A stretch of 35,080 nt of DNA, taken from a virus. Positions 30,764-35,080 of the stretch are shown here, in pieces (positions within the stretch are counted from its first letter, which is position 1; every line of letters begins with the position of its first letter). Both the position numbers and the translations under genes were made by a program. The notes beneath the pieces were generated by a model. It made no database searches. It saw only the letters and a list, made by a program, of their open reading frames with translations, and was not told the DNA's origin. Location: positions 1 through 35,080 of the IMG/VR virus record IMGVR_UViG_3300020417_000015; one strand, written 5' to 3'.

Positions 30764-30907
30764 CTAACTGTCTTTTTCAGTAGTAGTTTTTATCTCAATA
30801 GAGATATTCTGGTCTGATGGTAGCTGAGCATTGACTCCAATGTGGCTAGACGCACAACCAGATACAGTTATTCCAAATAAAATTATAAGGGATAGTGCAT
30901 ACTTCAT
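30764..30907 (-). CDS. 47-residue outer-membrane lipoprotein, o-spanin candidate
   Basis: Starts at ATG 30907, immediately after the TAA of the upstream gene. It has a lipoprotein signal: MKYALSLIILFGITVSGC with lipobox VSGC and Cys18, then ASSHIGVNAQLPSDQNISIE and a polar tail. Size and type match Rz1-like outer-membrane spanins of phages, and it stands in the holin region. No proline-rich stretch is present, so it may instead be another phage lipoprotein, for example a superinfection-exclusion factor. Confidence 0.6.
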   Translation of the reverse strand: MKYALSLIILFGITVSGCASSHIGVNAQLPSDQNISIEIKTTTEKDS

Positions 30908-31117
30908 TTAATTTCCTCCAAAATAGTTAGTGATAAAGTTAGTAAGGCCAGCTGATACTCCACCAGCTGCAAAAATAATTCCAAATAACAATCCTCTACC
31001 TCTTGCTACTTGTGTTTCCATGTTATGTAGTCTTGTATTTAAATCTTCAACTTGATCTGTTAACCTATTAACAGCTTCTAATAGCTTGCCTTGTTCAATA
31101 GGTGTAAGACCAGACAT
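30908..31117 (-). CDS. Coiled-coil plus C-terminal membrane helix (XhlA-like)
   Basis: 69 residues: a polar coiled coil (IEQGKLLEAVNRLTDQVEDL, then NTRLHNMETQVARG), then a C-terminal transmembrane helix with GLLFGIIFAAGGVSAGLTNF. This tail-anchored layout resembles XhlA-type accessory holins or antiholin partners. It overlaps its upstream neighbour by one base and abuts the lipoprotein gene. A lysis role is inferred from layout and place. Confidence 0.6.
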   Translation of the reverse strand: MSGLTPIEQGKLLEAVNRLTDQVEDLNTRLHNMETQVARGRGLLFGIIFAAGGVSAGLTNFITNYFGGN

Positions 31118-31419
31118 TATTCTGGGTCCTCATAGTTTTCATTCAGAGTCCATTCACCATCAACATAATAATATTTGTATGGAGCTACATCTTCTGGAAT
31201 ATTTTCTACATTTTCAACAACAGTAAATCCATCTGTTCCATAATGGTAACCTACAGGATAACCATCAGCAGACTCATAAGTTAATTGTGTTTCAGTTTGT
31301 GTGTATTCATACATATCTAAAGGTAATGTATCTATGTATAAATTAGTTAATGAAAATGGTAATGAGTTTCCATCTTCATCTTCTGTTATTGTTTTATTTA
31401 ATACTACTATTGTCCTCAT
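31117..31419 (-). CDS. Hypothetical protein after tail fibre (possible fibre accessory)
   Basis: 100 residues with a strong AAGGAG site. Acidic, Tyr/Thr-rich and beta-like (LYIDTLPLDMYEYTQTETQL, HYGTDGFTVVENVENI, APYKYYYVDGEWTLNENYED). No family recognised. Directly downstream of the collagen-like fibre gene, where small fibre-assembly chaperones are common, and the compact acidic composition is compatible with that. Confidence 0.6.
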   Translation of the reverse strand: MRTIVVLNKTITEDEDGNSLPFSLTNLYIDTLPLDMYEYTQTETQLTYESADGYPVGYHYGTDGFTVVENVENIPEDVAPYKYYYVDGEWTLNENYEDPE

Positions 31420-31428
31420 GATAACTCC

Positions 31429-34400
31429 TTACATTGGCATTGGACCTTTACATCCATAAACTTTCATATACGAACCATTACTCCAGTAATGGCTAGTGCT
31501 TCCTGTGTAAATTTGTATGTTAGTAGCTGGAGAGTCTAATTGGTCATGTCTTATACCACCTTCCATGTGTTCATAATGATTAAAATTACTTCCTTGAACT
31601 TTTGATTGGAAACTATGACCAACACCCCAACCATAAGACGCATGACTTTTACTTTGGTCAGTATTAAAATCAGGCCACCATTGAACAAAAGCCATATAAG
31701 AACAATAAGTTTGATTGCTTAAATTATTGTTACCAGTTATAGGCCATTGGTCACTTCCTGATGATTGATTTGTACTGTTAGTTCCATATCTATATCTATA
31801 TTTATAATTATTTCCAGTATGACCGCTTAACCTTAAGCCAGCGCTTGTTGTATTAACACCTGAGTAGAAAGAAAAACCAGCCATTATTGCCAAGTGATCA
31901 TAATTTGATGTCCAGCCTGGCGTGTCTACTTGCAAAGTATGTGTAGAATTATTAGTAAGAATATGTTCTCCAATTAAAACAGGACCAGCGTTCATATTAG
32001 TTAATAATGATCCATCTACAGCTGGTATTTTACCCTGATCATTTAATGCTAAAATATTATTTGCAGCACTTCCTACTGAATATCCATCAAGGTCACCATC
32101 AGATAAAATAATTTCAGTAGTACTAATAGCAGTACCAATAAATCTATCTGTTGCAGTTGTTGTTAATGAACCAGTACTGCTTAAATAATATTTTGTACCA
32201 GCAGTTAAACCAGATAATCCACTCGCAATAGAATTTTTTAATGCTGTGCTTACAGTAGCACCATTACCAGCGCTTGCTAAAGCAATACCAGTAAACCTAT
32301 CTCTTGATGTTGCTACAGGGTAACCTAAATCTATATTATGGAATCTGTTTTCTTGACCCCAAGATGTGCCAGCAGTATAATTATCGCTATCTCTTTTAAC
32401 GGATGCCATAAACATGTTAGCACCAGTTGTTGGATTAAATCTTAAATCAATACCACTACTATTTTGTGCAAGAAAAGCATCACCATCGGTATCTAAACCT
32501 ACTACAGTTCCACTATCTATACTATAGCTTGTAGTATCATTTGTATTATCAAAACTTCCTGTGCCTGTTAATCTATATGCAACAACTTTTTTATTACCAT
32601 GTGTAGTATTTGTACTATTACTACCACCATTATGAGCAACATAAAGAGCAACAACACGATTTGTAGCAGTATCAACATCTACAGATGGATAGCCTTGCAT
32701 ATCATTAGCGCCACCACCAATATAAGTAGTGCTAGTGTCTTGTACATGAACACCATTGTTTGATACATTAGCATTGCTATGTTCCCAATGATCTGTACCT
32801 GAACCTTTACATCTGTATTGGAATGTCCAGTACCAAGGTCTATAGTTGTTACTATTATTGTGAAAAGGGTCTCTACCAAAAACCATTATTCTTTTTGTAA
32901 CTGGATCAAGAGCCATTTGCATATTAGTCCAGTTAGGACCAGTACCACCTCTATCAACATCAGAGTTCCAACTTCTAAGTACTTTTGAATTTGAATTATT
33001 ACTAGCTGAATTTCTGTTTGTGTTCCAGAAAGCATAACCTATTTCGTATGGGCTACTACTTCTTTCATAGATAGCTACCATGCTAGGACCATCACTTGAT
33101 GATGCGCTACCGTGACTTGATGTATAACTTGTTGTCTTAGCCTCTGATCCTAAGTGCATCATTTTAAATCTACCATCAAGATTTGATGCGTTACTAAAAC
33201 CACTCTCGTGTTGCCATTGACCCCAATAACTAGCATATCCATCTCGATAAGTTATTGCATCTCCAGCAGCATTGTAATTAAAATGATACATAAACTGGCC
33301 TTGACTGTTGTATGGATAGTTACCAACACCATGACTTACTACAACAACTTCTCCATTAGTATGGTCATAAGCCATATCATAAAAAGTATGGTTACTACCC
33401 ATCAATGTAAATTTTAAATTTAAGCTTAAATTACCACTAGTATCACAATCAACATTCCATACATAAATACCACCATCAGAACTTTGTCTACCAGCAATAA
33501 TTATGTGGTCATTTACTGGATCATAATCTACAGCAAAGGATGTTAATCTACCATTATTTACTTGAAACTCTGGACCATATTCAAATGTTCCATCACTATT
33601 TCTTTTAACTGTTTTGCCATAAAATTTAGCATTATTATTAGCACCAGTATAAAATATAGCAATGCGATCAGCATGGTCTACATAGACACTTGATTTCTGG
33701 CCCATATAACTTAACTCAGACTGACTACTCCAAGATGATCCTGGCTCAAATAATTTATTTGGCCATGCTGTATATGTCTGATCATTGTTAGATGCTGGTA
33801 TATCTGTGTCTTGAATAGCAGCTGGTATAGTTTCTTGTACTTTTTTTACAGTACCACCACTTGAATCAATAGCTAAAGCATCACCAGCAGTTACAGCTTC
33901 GGATGTTGTAAAAGTTTTTCTTGATCCAAGACCACCTGATGCTGGCAAGTTAGTTACTTGAGATGCGTCAACAGCTGGTAACCTTGAAGAACCATCAAGC
34001 TGAACAACATTGTTAGCTGATGTTCCAACATCTTGAGTTGCAGCAGTACCTAAACCTAAGTTAGTTCTTGCAGTAGTTGAGCTTGCTAAGTCACTTAAGT
34101 TATTAGCTGTAGCTGAATAATCTGATGTTGCAGCAGTAGATATAGTTCCTAAACCTAGCGTAGTTCTTTGAGCAGCGGCATCTGCATCATCTAATAATGC
34201 TTTACCAGCACTCGTTAAATCATAAGTTGAAGCAGTACCACTTCCAGTAAACTGTATGCCTTTATCCGCAGCTGAAGTTAAACCAGCAATAGCAGTAAGT
34301 TCAGCATCATAGGCTTGAACATCTGTACCAATAACTAATCCTGTTATCGTATTGCCGTTTAAATCTAAATTACCACCTAGTTGCGGTGTTGTATCATCAA

Positions 34401-35025
34401 CAATATCTTGTAACCCAGAGCCAGCTGGTCCTTGAGGTCCAGTTAAATCAGGTGTTGTAATAGTATGTGTACTACCATCAGACATAGTATGAATAACATT
34501 ATATGTACCAGCACTACTACCAGTTGTGCTTGTTATATTATTTATTGATGTACCAGTAGCTCCAGTATTACCAGTAAGACCAATATTACCTTGAGGCCCT
34601 GTATCACCTGTATCACCTTTTAAATTAGCAGATGTATGAGTACCAGTTGTTCCATCACTAAATGCAAAATTAAATGTAATTGTTCCATTAGCATTGTTAG
34701 TTCCACTAAAAGAATTTATTGTAATCCCAGATGAACCAGCTGGTCCAGTATTACCTACAGCACCTTGAGGTCCTACATTACCATCATCACCTTTTGCTCC
34801 AGTTGCTCCATCAGCACCAGCTGGTCCTGTAGGTCCAGTTAAAACAGGAGTTGTTATTGTATATGTTGAACCATTAGTAGCATGAAATATAATATCAAAT
34901 GTGCCATTCCCATTATCTGATTTAGTAACATTGTTAAAACCTGATGTTACACCAGACGCATCAAGATCAGCAGTTCCAATAGAACCGTCTGTTACCATTC
35001 TTCCATGTACTGTAGTTAATGCCAT
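31429..35025 (-). CDS. Large tail fibre/adhesin with collagen-like repeats
   Basis: 1198 residues. N-terminus [20 protein letters not shown]; then Gly-X-Y collagen-like runs at about 62-100, 138-160 and 193-205 ([19 protein letters not shown]); then classic fibre shaft repeats ([49 protein letters not shown]); then about 600 residues of Tyr/Asn/Trp-rich beta repeats that read like a propeller; last, a globular end ([17 protein letters not shown] to YGCKGPMPM). Its ribosome site is AAAGGAG. It is the second fibre of the window and probably binds the host surface or glycans. Residue positions are approximate. Confidence 0.8.
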   Translation of the reverse strand: MALTTVHGRMVTDGSIGTADLDASGVTSGFNNVTKSDNGNGTFDIIFHATNGSTYTITTPVLTGPTGPAGADGATGAKGDDGNVGPQGAVGNTGPAGSSGITINSFSGTNNANGTITFNFAFSDGTTGTHTSANLKGDTGDTGPQGNIGLTGNTGATGTSINNITSTTGSSAGTYNVIHTMSDGSTHTITTPDLTGPQGPAGSGLQDIVDDTTPQLGGNLDLNGNTITGLVIGTDVQAYDAELTAIAGLTSAADKGIQFTGSGTASTYDLTSAGKALLDDADAAAQRTTLGLGTISTAATSDYSATANNLSDLASSTTARTNLGLGTAATQDVGTSANNVVQLDGSSRLPAVDASQVTNLPASGGLGSRKTFTTSEAVTAGDALAIDSSGGTVKKVQETIPAAIQDTDIPASNNDQTYTAWPNKLFEPGSSWSSQSELSYMGQKSSVYVDHADRIAIFYTGANNNAKFYGKTVKRNSDGTFEYGPEFQVNNGRLTSFAVDYDPVNDHIIIAGRQSSDGGIYVWNVDCDTSGNLSLNLKFTLMGSNHTFYDMAYDHTNGEVVVVSHGVGNYPYNSQGQFMYHFNYNAAGDAITYRDGYASYWGQWQHESGFSNASNLDGRFKMMHLGSEAKTTSYTSSHGSASSSDGPSMVAIYERSSSPYEIGYAFWNTNRNSASNNSNSKVLRSWNSDVDRGGTGPNWTNMQMALDPVTKRIMVFGRDPFHNNSNNYRPWYWTFQYRCKGSGTDHWEHSNANVSNNGVHVQDTSTTYIGGGANDMQGYPSVDVDTATNRVVALYVAHNGGSNSTNTTHGNKKVVAYRLTGTGSFDNTNDTTSYSIDSGTVVGLDTDGDAFLAQNSSGIDLRFNPTTGANMFMASVKRDSDNYTAGTSWGQENRFHNIDLGYPVATSRDRFTGIALASAGNGATVSTALKNSIASGLSGLTAGTKYYLSSTGSLTTTATDRFIGTAISTTEIILSDGDLDGYSVGSAANNILALNDQGKIPAVDGSLLTNMNAGPVLIGEHILTNNSTHTLQVDTPGWTSNYDHLAIMAGFSFYSGVNTTSAGLRLSGHTGNNYKYRYRYGTNSTNQSSGSDQWPITGNNNLSNQTYCSYMAFVQWWPDFNTDQSKSHASYGWGVGHSFQSKVQGSNFNHYEHMEGGIRHDQLDSPATNIQIYTGSTSHYWSNGSYMKVYGCKGPMPM

Positions 35026-35027
35026 TA

Positions 35028-35080
35028 TTATTCTCCTTTAGGATTCCTTTCTTTAATGTCTTTTATAGTATCTCTCCATT
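35028..35080 (-). CDS. C-terminus of a further late gene (cut by window edge)
   Basis: The minus strand from the right edge is open and ends with a TAA at 35030-35028, giving ...[16 protein letters not shown]. The last codons overlap the ribosome site of the collagen-like fibre gene, the packing style used throughout. The helical, charged end resembles small tail-assembly proteins, but 17 codons are too few to identify it. Confidence 0.45.
   Translation of the reverse strand, partial: WRDTIKDIKERNPKGE

Noticed and set aside
1-35080. CRISPR array, insertion sequence, integrase or attachment site
   Set aside because: No regularly spaced repeats, no transposase or recombinase motifs and no tRNA-like attachment sequence were seen.

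Overview
The window looks like most of the genome of a small, AT-rich, tailed phage with a T7-like (podovirus) virion. Small genome size, low GC, tightly packed or overlapping genes and the particular gene mix resemble the marine HTVC010P-type phages of SAR11 bacteria (about 35 kb, T7-like virion, no RNA polymerase). That assignment is inference from memory; no database search was possible.

Layout. (1) Positions 1-18794, minus strand: a late operon read right to left. It runs terminase small subunit, two small genes, terminase large subunit, three tiny genes, a short hypothetical, portal, a Bbp19-like gene, scaffold, a gp13-like gene, major capsid, a decoration-like protein, tail tubes A and B, internal virion proteins gp14/gp15/gp16-like, and a tail fibre cut by the left edge. 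A textbook sigma-70 promoter lies just upstream of the terminase small subunit. (2) 18795-19589: a divergent non-coding region with a perfect DnaA box, TAATCT/GATTCT-type repeats and a long hairpin RNA candidate; it is the likely replication origin and control region. (3) 19590-28506, plus strand: early genes for host takeover and DNA metabolism. They include an ArdC-like antirestriction protein, a winged-helix regulator, an XRE repressor-like regulator, a phage O-like replication protein with an overlapping loader-like gene, a YqaJ/lambda-exonuclease-like nuclease, a probable single-strand annealing protein, SSB and a DnaA-domain-IV protein, with many genes under 60 residues. Four gaps in this arm or the control region hold strongly structured RNA candidates. 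(4) 35080-28133, minus strand: a second late block with a collagen-like tail fibre, a small protein, coiled-coil/membrane proteins, a tiny lipoprotein, a 3-TM holin, more membrane proteins and a metallophosphoesterase that ends antisense to the DnaA-like gene.

Both window edges cut minus-strand genes in the tail-fibre area. A circular map would therefore make one continuous late operon (terminase to fibres to lysis to phosphoesterase) facing one early operon. The edges do not join cleanly in frame, so some sequence is probably missing between them.

Logic of the system: no RNA polymerase, DNA polymerase, primase/helicase, integrase or recognisable endolysin is visible. Transcription would use host RNA polymerase, as the consensus promoters and intrinsic terminators suggest. 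Replication would recruit the host replisome through O-like, loader-like and DnaA-like proteins, supported by a Red-type exonuclease/annealing protein/SSB set. The most unusual content is the set of non-coding RNA candidates: a hairpin with a perfect 8-base Shine-Dalgarno sequence and no start codon, a promoter-leader-terminator unit before the ArdC operon, a 300-nt multi-hairpin region, and a pseudoknot-plus-terminator after ssb. Also notable are a leaderless regulator gene and two large gene overlaps.
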